Below are positions 8,280-16,401 of a stretch of 64,000 bases of DNA, piece by piece (the first letter of the stretch is position 1; each line of letters starts with the position of its first letter). Below the pieces are notes generated by a model, which made no database searches, was not told where the DNA came from, and saw nothing but the letters and a program-made list of their open reading frames with translations. This DNA is from JBBIMP01 sp037444305 (lineage in GTDB: Bacteria; Acidobacteriota; UBA6911), in assembly GCA_037444305.1 (NCBI GenBank), contig JBBIMP010000013.1, positions 62,001 through 126,000 of the forward strand, read 5' to 3'. The translations under genes and the position numbers were made by a program.

Positions 8280-9242
8280 ATGATTCAGGAAATAACAGCC
8301 GGAGAACTCAACGCCCAGCGCTTCGTCGAGGAAAAGGTTGCGGAGATAAAGACCGCCGTCGGCTCCGGGATGGCGATCAACGCCCTATCCGGCGGCGTCG
8401 ATTCATCCACGGTCACCATGCTCGGGCATCGAGCCCTGGGGAAGCAGTTGAGAACAGTGTTTGTCGAGAACGGGCTGATGCGCGAAGGCGAAGCCGAACG
8501 CGTCGCCGGTCTGTTCAAAGAGCTGGGCGTTGCAGCCGAAGTTCTGGACGCAAGGAAGGAATTTTTCGCTGCCCTCGCCGGGATCACGGATCCCGAGGAG
8601 AAGCGCGAAGCCATCACGCAGACCTTTTATAAAAATGTCTTCGGGCGCCTCGTCCGGGAGAGCGGGGCGAAGCACCTGCTGCAGGGCACAATCCTGACCG
8701 ACGTCGACGAAACCGTGGCGGGGATCAAGCGGCAGCACAACGTGTTCGAGCAGCTCGGCATCGATCCCCAGGAAAGCTTCGGCTACCGGATTCTCGAGCC
8801 GCTCATCCAGCTGCGCAAGGACGGCGTGCGGCTGGTGGGGCAGGCCCTTGGGCTGCCGTCGGAGCTGTTCGCGCGCATCCCTTTCCCCGGGCCCGCGCTC
8901 TCGGCGCGCGTGATCGGGGCGGTCACGCCGGAGCGCATCGAAACGGTGCGCAAGGCCACGGCGGTGGTGGAAAGGCTGCTTCAGAACACGGGGGCATTCC
9001 AGTACATGGCGATCCTGCACGAGGACCGTGTGACCGGAATGCGGGACGGCAAGCGCGATTTTGGGCAGCAGATCGAAGTTCGCTGCTGGGAGAGCGTCGA
9101 TGCGCGTAAGGCAGTCCCGACGCGGCTGCCGTTCGAGACGCTCGAGGCGCTCGCCCGGGAAATCATCCGCGACGTGCCCGGAATCGTGAGCGTCACCTAC
9201 AACATCGCCGCCAAGCCGCCCTCCACGATCGAGGCGGTTTGA
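8280..9242 (+). CDS. guaA: GMP synthase ATP-pyrophosphatase domain protein (stand-alone subunit B type)
   Basis: This 320-residue protein has the N-type ATP-pyrophosphatase P-loop SGGVDSS at about residues 38-44 and GMP-synthase features: a VFVENGL strand, a QGTI..DVDE stretch, KRQHNV, an FPGPALS motif and a C-terminal dimerisation region ending in KPPSTIE. No glutamine amidotransferase domain is present, so it corresponds to the two-subunit (archaeal-type) arrangement or needs free ammonia. XMP amination in purine synthesis is the likely reaction. The family core diverges from canonical GuaA (FPGPALS instead of FPGPGLA), so a paralogous substrate is possible. A strong AAGGAGG ribosome site precedes the ATG. 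Confidence 0.75.
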   Translation: MIQEITAGELNAQRFVEEKVAEIKTAVGSGMAINALSGGVDSSTVTMLGHRALGKQLRTVFVENGLMREGEAERVAGLFKELGVAAEVLDARKEFFAALAGITDPEEKREAITQTFYKNVFGRLVRESGAKHLLQGTILTDVDETVAGIKRQHNVFEQLGIDPQESFGYRILEPLIQLRKDGVRLVGQALGLPSELFARIPFPGPALSARVIGAVTPERIETVRKATAVVERLLQNTGAFQYMAILHEDRVTGMRDGKRDFGQQIEVRCWESVDARKAVPTRLPFETLEALAREIIRDVPGIVSVTYNIAAKPPSTIEAV

Positions 9243-9273
9243 AGCTGGCCGTGCAAGGCTCACAGATTTGCTG

Positions 9274-9303
9274 TTGACTCGAAGGGGGACGATCAGGTAT
9301 GTA
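9274..9303 (+). promoter_or_regulatory. Sigma-70 type promoter of the metY-metA leader
   Basis: TTGACT at 9274-9279 and TATGTA at 9298-9303 are separated by 18 bases. The predicted transcript starts near 9310, just after guaA, giving a leader of roughly 210 bases before metY. The match is by eye. Confidence 0.55.
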
Positions 9304-9310
9304 AGTCACC

Positions 9311-9426
9311 CTTATGCGACAATTTTGCTTTTACATGGTCATGCGCGAGGCGGGGGGTTGCCACCGCCTCGGAGACGCATAGCGAAATTCTGAATCTCCC
9401 CGTGTGAGCCATCGTGGCGCACACGG
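9311..9426 (+). promoter_or_regulatory. Structured 5' leader upstream of metY (candidate attenuator or riboswitch, class unassigned)
   Basis: Two strong hairpins can be drawn. One spans 9341-9380 (ATGCG + CGAGGCGG paired with CCGCCTCG + CGCAT, with a GAGA bulge). The other, at 9400-9426, is nearly perfect (CCGTGTG paired with CACACGG, enclosing GCCA/TGGC). A second ATGCG at 9314-9318 could compete for the same CGCAT, giving an alternative closing stem. The element lies between a promoter and an intrinsic terminator ahead of methionine genes, an arrangement typical of SAM-responsive leaders. The conserved cores of SAM-I, SAM-II, SAH and cobalamin switches were not recognised. Confidence 0.45.
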
Positions 9427-9430
9427 ACTG

Positions 9431-9495
9431 GCGGCGGACAACCTGCCCGCAATTCCTTCCAGGAATGCGAGCCGGTTGCCCGCCGCTTTTTTTTT
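9431..9495 (+). terminator. Intrinsic terminator in the metY leader
   Basis: GCGGCGGaCAACC at 9431-9443 pairs with GGTTGcCCGCCGC at 9474-9486 (12 of 13 pairs). A small inner ATTCC/GGAAT hairpin sits in the loop, and nine T residues follow at 9487-9495. It lies 29 bases before the metY ATG and about 190 bases after guaA, so it more likely attenuates metY than terminates guaA. Confidence 0.75.
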
Positions 9496-9523
9496 GCCCG
9501 AACCCCAGACTGGAGCGAACAGC

Positions 9524-10810
9524 ATGTCGAAGAAGAACAACACGAGCAGGCAGGGATTCTCCACCCGACAGATCCACGCAGCCCAGGGAGCCGATCCCGC
9601 CACGCGAGCCAATGCGATCCCCATCTACCAGACAGCCGCCTATGTATTCGAGGACACCACGCACGCGGCGCGGCTTTTCTCCCTCCAGGAGGAGGGAAAC
9701 ATATACTCGCGCATCATGAACCCGACGAACGATATCCTCGAAAAGCGCATGGCCGACCTGGAAGGAGGGGTTGGCGCCCTGGCAGCCGGTTCGGGCCACG
9801 CCGCCCAGACGATGCTCATTCTCACGCTCTGTTCGGCGGGTGACCACATCGTGGCTGCATCCAGCCTCTATGGCGGCACGATAAACCAACTGGCCTACAC
9901 GTTTCCCAGGCTGGGGATTGAGACGACTTTCGTGGATCCGCGCGAGCCCGAAAACTTCCGCCGCGCGATCCGCGGCAATACGAAGATCATCTGGGGCGAG
10001 ACGCTCGGCAATCCGAACATAAACATCTTTCCGCTGGAGGCGGTGGCAGGCATTGCACGGGAGAGCGGAGTTCCTTTTGTGATCGACAATACTTTCGCCA
10101 CACCGTACCTCTGCCGTCCGATCGAGTGGGGCGCGGACATCGTCGTTCACTCGTTGACGAAGTTCATCGGCGGCCACGGCACGTCTATTGGGGGGATCGT
10201 CGTCGATGGCGGCAATTTCGACTGGCGGGCGAGCGGACGGTTCCCAGATTTCACCACCCCGGACCCCACCTACAACGGGCTGGTCTATGCCGATCTTGGC
10301 GCCCCGGCGTTCATTCTCAAGGCCCGTGTCCAGATACTGAGGGACATCGGAGCCTGCCTCTCTCCGTTCAACGCCTGGCTTTTCCTGCAGGGCCTGGAAA
10401 CGCTCAGCCTGAGGATGAAACGCCACGCGGACAATGCCCAGGCAGTGGCCGAGTTCCTCGAGCGGCACCCGAAAGTGAGCTGGGTGACTTACCCTGGATT
10501 GGCGAGCCATCCGGATCACCGGCTCTCAAAGAGATATCTGCCCGAAGGGCCCGGCGCCGTGCTCGGCTTCGGCGTCAAAGGGGGAGTGGAGGCCGGGCGC
10601 GAGTTCATCAACAACCTGCAACTGGTCCGGCACATGGCCAACATCGGGGATGCCCGCAGCCTGGCCATCCACCCGGCGAGCACCACGCACAGCCAGCTCT
10701 CTCCCGAGCAGCAGAAAGCGGCAGGGGTGTCGCCCGATTTCGTGCGCCTCAGCATCGGGATCGAGGACGTGGAAGACATCCTGCAGGACCTTGGACAGGC
10801 CCTGGTTTAG
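9524..10810 (+). CDS. metY: O-acetylhomoserine sulfhydrylase
   Basis: This 428-residue PLP enzyme of the Cys/Met metabolism family forms homocysteine from O-acetylhomoserine and sulfide. The Schiff-base lysine is K213 in VHSLTKFIGGHG. Other family marks are YSRIMNPTND, SSLYGGTINQ and DNTFATPYL. The long insertion containing FPDFTTPDPTYNG and the length above 420 residues mark the MetY branch rather than cystathionine gamma-synthase. The ATG at 9524 follows the attenuated leader, and the longer upstream frame runs through the terminator and is rejected. metA follows nine bases later, so both act in direct sulfhydrylation. Confidence 0.93.
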   Translation: MSKKNNTSRQGFSTRQIHAAQGADPATRANAIPIYQTAAYVFEDTTHAARLFSLQEEGNIYSRIMNPTNDILEKRMADLEGGVGALAAGSGHAAQTMLILTLCSAGDHIVAASSLYGGTINQLAYTFPRLGIETTFVDPREPENFRRAIRGNTKIIWGETLGNPNINIFPLEAVAGIARESGVPFVIDNTFATPYLCRPIEWGADIVVHSLTKFIGGHGTSIGGIVVDGGNFDWRASGRFPDFTTPDPTYNGLVYADLGAPAFILKARVQILRDIGACLSPFNAWLFLQGLETLSLRMKRHADNAQAVAEFLERHPKVSWVTYPGLASHPDHRLSKRYLPEGPGAVLGFGVKGGVEAGREFINNLQLVRHMANIGDARSLAIHPASTTHSQLSPEQQKAAGVSPDFVRLSIGIEDVEDILQDLGQALV

Positions 10811-10819
10811 GAGGTTGCT

Positions 10820-11761
10820 ATGCCAGTCATCATCCCGGAAACACTGCCCGCCAAGGCCATCCTGGAGAGCGAAAACATCTTCGTCATCGGCCGATCCCGG
10901 GCCGAGCACCAGGACATCCGCCCGCTCCAGGTGGCCATCCTGAACCTGATGCCCACCAAGGTCGAAACCGAGACGCAACTCCTGCGGCTCCTGGGCAATT
11001 CCGCCCTGCAGGTGGAAATCACGCTGCTGCACACACGGACCTACAATGGAAAGAACACGCCCCAGGACCATTTGATGGAGCACTACGAAAGCTGGGAGGC
11101 GGTTCGGAGCAAGAGATTCGATGGGCTGATCGTCACGGGCGCGCCGGTTGAGCACCTGGAGTTCGAAAGCGTAGCCTATTGGGCCGAACTGCAACTCATC
11201 CTGGACTGGAGCGAGAGCCACGTCTACTCCACGCTGCACATCTGCTGGGGAGCCCAGGCCGGCCTGTACCACCGGCATGAGGTCCCGAAACATCCACTTG
11301 CCGAGAAGATGTTCGGCGTGTTTCCCCATCGCTGCCTGACCATAGGGGACAAGCTTCTGCGGGGATTCGACGACCTGTTCTGGGCTCCTCATTCACGCCA
11401 CACGGAGATCCGCCGCGAGGATATCGAACGGGTGCCGCAACTGGAGATCCTGGCCGAGTCCGACATTGCCGGGATCTATCTCGTAGCCTCGCGCGACCGG
11501 CGGATGTTCTACCTGACCGGCCACTCTGAATATGCCCCCGCGACGCTCAAGGATGAGTACGAACGCGACCTCTCCCGCGGCCTGGCCATCAATCCCCCGA
11601 GCAACTATTTTCAGGGTGGGAAGGCCTCGGGACCGCCGCTGGTGCAGTGGCGGGGACACGCCCACCTGCTTTTTGCCAACTGGTTGAATTACTACGTGTA
11701 CCAGCGCACGCCGTACAAAATCGGGAGGATTCCGGCGGGAGGCACCCAAGCGGATTTTTGA
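10820..11761 (+). CDS. metA: Homoserine O-acetyltransferase (MetA type)
   Basis: This 313-residue enzyme of the MetA glutamine-amidotransferase-like family activates homoserine. The catalytic cysteine is C142 (HICWGAQ) and the His/Glu pair falls at H235 and E237 (GHSEYAP), matching the numbering known for the family. Residue 111 is glutamate (TGAPVEHLEF), which in characterised enzymes goes with acetyl-CoA use, whereas glycine there goes with succinyl-CoA. It is therefore called an acetyltransferase despite MetA often being named succinyltransferase. GGAGG precedes the ATG. It forms an operon with metY, which uses the product. Confidence 0.93.
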   Translation: MPVIIPETLPAKAILESENIFVIGRSRAEHQDIRPLQVAILNLMPTKVETETQLLRLLGNSALQVEITLLHTRTYNGKNTPQDHLMEHYESWEAVRSKRFDGLIVTGAPVEHLEFESVAYWAELQLILDWSESHVYSTLHICWGAQAGLYHRHEVPKHPLAEKMFGVFPHRCLTIGDKLLRGFDDLFWAPHSRHTEIRREDIERVPQLEILAESDIAGIYLVASRDRRMFYLTGHSEYAPATLKDEYERDLSRGLAINPPSNYFQGGKASGPPLVQWRGHAHLLFANWLNYYVYQRTPYKIGRIPAGGTQADF

Positions 11762-11976
11762 AGCGCGCCGCCTGGATCGAGGAGGCCATCGTCAATGCGC
11801 TCGTGGCCGCCGAGACCATGGTCGGCAGGGCCGGGCACTGTGCGATAGCGCTGCCCCATGACCGTCTGCGGGAGGTCCTGCGAAAGTACAACAGGCCGGC
11901 CGCTCGCTGAGAAGAAGCCGGTGAGTTGCGCTCCAGCCCTGCCTGCGGGCGCCTGACCGCCTGGCCCCGACGCAGA

Positions 11977-12849
11977 TCAGGGCCGGACCTGCCGGAATTC
12001 GTTGTAGATGATCTCGACCAGGGCCGCCTCGTTCTTGGGGAACGCAGCCTGGATCTCGGCCAGCGGCTTGTCCTGCCGGACCAGCGCGCCGATTTTTTCC
12101 TGCCGCTGCTTCATGCGCGCGATGTAGTCCTGCACGCCGGCCCGGTCCAGCATCTCGCTGTGCCCGCTGAAGAACTTTTCCGCCGGCAGCGCCTCCAACA
12201 TCCGCGCCAGAACCCGGACGTTGCCCTGGGAGTTCCCGCCCTTGTAGGCGTGAATGAGCGGTGGGCGGCCGACAAACAACTGGTCTCCGAGAAATGCAGC
12301 CTTTTCCTCGGGGAAATACACCACTGCGTCCCCCGTCGTGTGGCCGACACCGAAGTAGTGCAACTCCACCTTCTTCGAGCCCAGGTACAGGTCGAGCCTG
12401 TCGCCGAAGGTGATCGCCGGCAGGTAGGGGGCCAATTCGGGCTGGAGCCACTCCGACGGGGCGCCGGTCCGTGACGGGTGGAAGAACTCCTTGCGGCAGT
12501 TCTCGTGGGCAATGATGACCACGCCGGCGGGCAGGTAGCGGTTTCCCCGTATGTGGTCGCCGTCGCTGTGGGTGTTGACGACGTAGCGAAGCGGTTTGCC
12601 GGTATGCCGGCGTATTTCCTCGAGCGCCTGCTCCATGGACTTCTGGTCCATCTTCGTGTCGATGAGCAGCACGCCGTCGTCGCCGGCGTAGAAACCGCCC
12701 CGCGCGCCCTGTCCGTCCAGCAGCTCGTACAGGTTGGGGGAGATCATCGCTGACTTCACCGGCGGAGCCTCCCGCTGCTGGGCGGCGAGCGGCAGAGCGA
12801 TGAAAGCGGAAAGACCAAGGAGAAAAGAAACTCGACGAATCCTATTCAT
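11977..12849 (-). CDS. Secreted MBL-fold metallohydrolase
   Basis: This 290-residue protein has an N-terminal signal peptide (MNRIRRVSF, a hydrophobic core, then LAAQQ) and a metallo-beta-lactamase domain with the zinc motif THSDGDH, a later histidine in GVGHTTGD, GDQLF, and a final SGHSE histidine. The metal-binding motif has D-G-D in place of the usual A-H-x-D order seen in many members. It probably hydrolyses a small molecule in the periplasm; the substrate is unknown. The start at 12849 is chosen for the signal peptide. It converges with metA. Confidence 0.85.
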   Translation of the reverse strand: MNRIRRVSFLLGLSAFIALPLAAQQREAPPVKSAMISPNLYELLDGQGARGGFYAGDDGVLLIDTKMDQKSMEQALEEIRRHTGKPLRYVVNTHSDGDHIRGNRYLPAGVVIIAHENCRKEFFHPSRTGAPSEWLQPELAPYLPAITFGDRLDLYLGSKKVELHYFGVGHTTGDAVVYFPEEKAAFLGDQLFVGRPPLIHAYKGGNSQGNVRVLARMLEALPAEKFFSGHSEMLDRAGVQDYIARMKQRQEKIGALVRQDKPLAEIQAAFPKNEAALVEIIYNEFRQVRP

Positions 12850-13016
12850 GGCGGCGCCTCCGGATTGGGGTGGCGGCCAACCGGGCGTTCGCGCGGGCGG
12901 CCGGATCTGCAAAATATAGCATCCGCCTCCGTGATCGGTGAAGGGGCGGCAAGCCTCAATCACTGATTTGGCGGAGCCGCAGCCTGAGGAAGTGAGGAGG
13001 ATCGTTCTAGTGGTCT

Positions 13017-13145
13017 GTGCAAACGAAGCCGCGAACGCCAGTGAGCGGTCGGGCGGCCCAACGCGCAACTATCGCACCCGTCGACCTTGAGGCATTCACT
13101 GCCTTTGGGCAGGCAAACCCGTCGCTACCGCTCCGGGCTCCGTTG
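13017..13145. repeat. Dispersed palindromic repeat, copy A (split)
   Basis: The left arm at 13019-13059 (GCAAACGAAGCCGCGAACGC...) and right arm at 13117-13145 (CGTCGCTACCGCTCCGGGCT...) match the arms of copy C at 58441-58522. They are separated here by about 55 unrelated bases. The arms are imperfect inverted complements of each other. Confidence 0.6.
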
Positions 13146-13250
13146 AATCATGACCGGCAATCGGAGACCGCAGTAGGAGCGGCCTTCAGCCGTTCCAGCA
13201 AAATCTCTCCGCATACGGGAAGGATACCTTCAGCTGGTGGTACAGAATGA

Positions 13251-13279
13251 TTGCGGTGTGAGCTGGGTCGCACTATGCT
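13251..13279 (+). promoter_or_regulatory. Promoter of the class V aminotransferase gene
   Basis: TTGCGG at 13251-13256 and TATGCT at 13274-13279 have 17-base spacing. The predicted start is near 13286, about 108 bases before the ATG. Confidence 0.5.
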
Positions 13280-13393
13280 AGGGCCGCTGCAACCGAACAG
13301 AAGCCGGCGCCGGGAAGCAAGGTTGTCCACGGCTTCCATCCGGATCCCGAGCCGGCGGGCAAGGGCATTCGAGACGCACGGAAGGAGGCAGGC

Positions 13394-14728
13394 ATGAACA
13401 ACGATTTGGTGGGCACTCCGGAGGTGCAGGACCGGAGGAATTTTCTCGCCGCCGTGGGCAAAGGAGTGGGCCTGGCGGCCATCGCAACCTCCTCCGTCGG
13501 CGCGCTGCTCGAGGACCTGCACGCGGCCGCGGCAAGGGTGGCGGACCTCACCCCCGAAGCAGCGGCGCAGGACGAGGATTTCTGGTTCGACATCCAGAGA
13601 TCCTTCACCGTCACGCGCGGCATCACGAACCTGAACAACGGCGGTGTGTCCCCCTCGCCCCGCATCGTCACCGAGGCGCTGGTGCGCTACATCTGGCAGC
13701 AGGAGGATGCCACGGCCTACACGATGTGGCAGATCCTCGAGCCGCAGAGCGAGACCATCAGGAGCGGGCTGGCGGACCTCTTCGGCTGCGACCGCGAGGA
13801 AATTGCCATCACGCGCAACGCCTCGGAGTCGCTCGAGATCCTGCTCATGGGGATGGATCTGAAGCCGGGCGACGAGATTCTCACCACCAACCAGGATTAC
13901 CCGCGCATGCTGACGACGCTGCGGCAGCGCGAGCAGCGCGAAGGCCTGGTGCTCAAGACGATCAGCATCCCGGTGCCGCCGAGGAACCTCGGTGAAATTG
14001 CCGGGGTTTTCGAGCGGAATGTCACGAGCCGAACCCGGGTCATATTGATTTCGCACATGGTGAACATCACGGGACAGATCACGCCGGCCAGGGAAGTCTG
14101 CGAGATGGCGCGGCAGAAGGGGATCGAGGTGATCGTCGACGGAGCACACTCCTTCGCGCACTTCGATTTCAAGCAGCAGGACATCGGCTGCGACTATTTC
14201 GGGACGAGCCTGCACAAGTGGCTGTTTGCGCCGAAAGGGAGCGGGATGCTGTATGTGAAGCGGGACAAGATCGCGAAGATCTGGCCGCTGATGGCGGCCG
14301 ACAGGAAACAGGTGTCGGACATCCGCAAGTTCGAAGAGGTTGGGACGCACTCGGCGGCACCCAGGCTGGCGATCGGCGAGGCCATTCTCTTTCACCAGGG
14401 CATCGGCGCAAAGCGCAAGGAGGCGCGGCTCCGGTACCTCTCCCGCTACTGGATGCACCGGCTGAAGGATCTGCCGAACGTGCGCTTCAACACCTCGCTC
14501 GACGACGACCAGTCCTGCGGCCTGGCCAATGTGGAGATCCAGGGCATTGAGCCCGGTCCCCTGGCCGGCTATCTCATGAGCCGGCACAAGATCTTCACCA
14601 CGCCGATCCACCACGCGGAGTTCAAGGGCATCCGGATAACGCCGAACGTCTACACCACGCTCAAGGAGCTGGACCGGTTCTGCGAGGTCATGGAGACGGT
14701 GGCGAGGAAAGGGTTGCCGGCCGGCTAG
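13394..14728 (+). CDS. Tat-exported class V PLP aminotransferase/epimerase-like protein
   Basis: This 444-residue protein starts with a twin-arginine-like signal (DRRNFLAAVGKG at residues 13-24) followed by a hydrophobic stretch. The mature part is an aminotransferase class V fold of the isopenicillin-N-epimerase/cysteine-desulfurase-like group: NNGGVSPSP, RNASESLEIL, VDGAHSFAH, and a PLP lysine in TSLHKWLFAPKG near residue 274. Tat export of a PLP enzyme fits cofactor loading in the cytoplasm. A strong AAGGAGG ribosome site precedes the ATG. The substrate is unknown; the neighbouring sulfur amino-acid enzymes hint at amino-acid chemistry. Related proteins are often annotated only as aminotransferase class V. 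Confidence 0.85.
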   Translation: MNNDLVGTPEVQDRRNFLAAVGKGVGLAAIATSSVGALLEDLHAAAARVADLTPEAAAQDEDFWFDIQRSFTVTRGITNLNNGGVSPSPRIVTEALVRYIWQQEDATAYTMWQILEPQSETIRSGLADLFGCDREEIAITRNASESLEILLMGMDLKPGDEILTTNQDYPRMLTTLRQREQREGLVLKTISIPVPPRNLGEIAGVFERNVTSRTRVILISHMVNITGQITPAREVCEMARQKGIEVIVDGAHSFAHFDFKQQDIGCDYFGTSLHKWLFAPKGSGMLYVKRDKIAKIWPLMAADRKQVSDIRKFEEVGTHSAAPRLAIGEAILFHQGIGAKRKEARLRYLSRYWMHRLKDLPNVRFNTSLDDDQSCGLANVEIQGIEPGPLAGYLMSRHKIFTTPIHHAEFKGIRITPNVYTTLKELDRFCEVMETVARKGLPAG

Positions 14729-14822
14729 GGGCGAGGGCTGATCCTGCTGGAAGAATCCCGGCGGGCAGGATAGATTCAGGTACTCGCCCGGACTTGTCCG
14801 GGGCTCGAAGGGAGGTTCGCCC

Positions 14823-16019
14823 ATGGAGCGCAAGAAATCTCGTTCCGGCGCAGCTCGGGGGACCGGTCCGGCAACCCGGGCCGTGCACGCCGGCGAGGAC
14901 ATGGTCGGCATCAACGGCCCCGTGATCCCGCCCATCACCCAGTCCGCGACGTTCATGTTCGCGAATGTGAACGAGCTGAAACGGTGGGTCGAGGGGAGAT
15001 CCAGAGCCGACATCTACACGCGGTACGGCAACCCGACCCTTCGGGTTGCCGAGGAGAAAGTGGTCGCGCTCGAGGAAGCGGAAGCCGCGCTCGTGACGGC
15101 TTCGGGCATGGCGGCCATCTCCAGCGCGCTACTCTCGTTCGTCGGCAGCGGCGAAGAGATCATCGCGACGCGCAGCCTGTACGGCGGCACTTACCGGTTG
15201 ATGCGCGACGTGCTGCCGCGCTTCGGCATTACGACGCACTTCGTGGACAACAGCCTCGAAGGCGCCGAAAAACTGGTGAACGACTGCACGCGCGTGCTCT
15301 ACACGGAAACGCCGACCAATCCGACGCTCTGCCTGGTCGACCTGCGGAAAGCCTCGAAACTGGCGGAGAAATTCGGTCTGATCAGCATGGTGGACAACAC
15401 CTTTGCCACGCCGATTGCGCAGAAGCCGATCGCCTTCGGCTTCGATCTCGTCCTGCACAGCGCCACCAAATATCTCAGCGGACATTCGGACGTCATTGCG
15501 GGCGCCGTTGCCGGAAGCAGAGCCGCGGTGGAGAAGATCCGCAAGACGGTGATCGATCTCGGCGGTTCGCTCGATCCCGGCGCCGCCTATCTCCTGATAC
15601 GAGGCATACGGACGCTGGAGACGAGGATTCGCCGGCAGTCGGAGAACGCGATGGCGGTGGCGCGCTTCCTGGAGCGCCGGCCGGAAGTGTCGAGGGTGCA
15701 CTACCCGGGTCTGAAATCCCATCCCGACCACCTGCTCGCCGGACGGCAGATGAAGATTTTCGGCGGCATGCTGGCTTTCGACCTGAAGGCCGGCCTGCCC
15801 GCCGCCCGCCGCCTCGGCAACCGGATACGAATCTTCAAGCTGGCGGCCTCGCTGGGCGGCGTGGAATCGCTGGCGGTGCTGCCGATTTACAGTTCCCATC
15901 ACCGGATGTCCTCCGCCGAGTTGAGGGCGGCGGGGGTGTCCCCGGGAACCGTCAGGGTGTCGGTGGGCATCGAGGATGCCGACGACCTCATCGCAGATCT
16001 GAAGCAGGCATTGTCGTGA
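14823..16019 (+). CDS. Cystathionine gamma-synthase / gamma-lyase family PLP enzyme
   Basis: This 398-residue enzyme of the Cys/Met metabolism PLP family has its Schiff-base lysine at K216 (HSATKYLSGHSD). Family motifs include YTRYGNPT, ASGMAAIS, SLYGGTYRLM, ETPTNPT and DNTFATP. Length and sequence fit cystathionine gamma-synthase, cystathionine gamma-lyase or methionine gamma-lyase, which cannot be separated by eye. With metY and metA nearby, transsulfuration or sulfur release from cysteine or methionine is likely. AGGGAGG precedes the ATG. The upstream spacer contains a small CCCGGA/TCCGGG hairpin near 14786-14801. The DsrE/YedF gene follows 19 bases downstream. Confidence 0.88.
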   Translation: MERKKSRSGAARGTGPATRAVHAGEDMVGINGPVIPPITQSATFMFANVNELKRWVEGRSRADIYTRYGNPTLRVAEEKVVALEEAEAALVTASGMAAISSALLSFVGSGEEIIATRSLYGGTYRLMRDVLPRFGITTHFVDNSLEGAEKLVNDCTRVLYTETPTNPTLCLVDLRKASKLAEKFGLISMVDNTFATPIAQKPIAFGFDLVLHSATKYLSGHSDVIAGAVAGSRAAVEKIRKTVIDLGGSLDPGAAYLLIRGIRTLETRIRRQSENAMAVARFLERRPEVSRVHYPGLKSHPDHLLAGRQMKIFGGMLAFDLKAGLPAARRLGNRIRIFKLAASLGGVESLAVLPIYSSHHRMSSAELRAAGVSPGTVRVSVGIEDADDLIADLKQALS

Positions 16020-16038
16020 CTTTGGCTATGGAGGCTGC

Positions 16039-16389
16039 ATGCATAGGAATGTCGTAGTGCTTGTACGGCAGGAGGGGCTCGGGTCGGTAGGCCCGGAGGA
16101 CCGGAGTTTCGGGCTCGACATGTTCGAGCGGTTTCTTCACACGCTGGAAGCCCAACCCGCCAAGCCGCGCGTGATCTGTTTCTATACCGCGGGCGTGAAA
16201 CTGGTCTGCGACGGCTCTCCACTCATCCCGGCACTGCGGCTGATAGAGGCCATGGGTGTCCGCCTGCTCAGCTGCCGGACCTGTCTGGAGCACTATGGCC
16301 TGAAGGACGCGGTGCTCGCAGGTGAAACCGGGGGCATGAACGACATCGTCAAGCTGCTGATGGAAGCAGATCACGTATTCACGGTCTGA
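16039..16389 (+). CDS. yedF: YedF-type DsrE/DsrF-like protein (selenium-metabolism associated)
   Basis: This 116-residue protein matches the C-terminal DsrE-like domain of the sulfurtransferase-like selenium metabolism protein YedF: VICFYTAGVKL, DGSPLIPAL, CRTCLEHYGL and a C-terminal EADHVFTV. The N-terminal TusA-like domain present in many YedF proteins is absent. Two close cysteines in CRTC could carry persulfide or selenide. The gene directly follows the cystathionine-type PLP enzyme, a plausible sulfur donor. Family members co-occur with selenium use in genomes, which bears on the candidate selenoprotein at 27491-28198. The exact activity is not established. Confidence 0.75.
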   Translation: MHRNVVVLVRQEGLGSVGPEDRSFGLDMFERFLHTLEAQPAKPRVICFYTAGVKLVCDGSPLIPALRLIEAMGVRLLSCRTCLEHYGLKDAVLAGETGGMNDIVKLLMEADHVFTV

Positions 16390-16401
16390 GCGCCGCGCGC
16401 G

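Larger units (their letters stand above)
12850..13393. other. Intergenic region with repeat and divergent upstream sequences
   Basis: This 544-base region contains no gene that could be supported. It holds a degenerate copy of the dispersed palindromic repeat (13017-13145) and a promoter at 13251-13279, then a leader of about 110 bases ending in the GGAAGGAGG ribosome site of the aminotransferase gene. Confidence 0.6.

Noticed and set aside
9341..9380. Possible SAM-I or SAM-IV riboswitch because of GGTCATG and GGCAACC-like strings
   Set aside because: GGCAACC occurs only on the opposite strand and the other conserved blocks are missing; kept only as an unassigned leader.
11762..11910. Open frame after metA reading AAWIEEAIVNALVAAETM
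   Set aside because: The segment looks slightly protein-like, but the open frame begins inside metA, there is no ribosome site near an in-frame start, and it is too short to assign.
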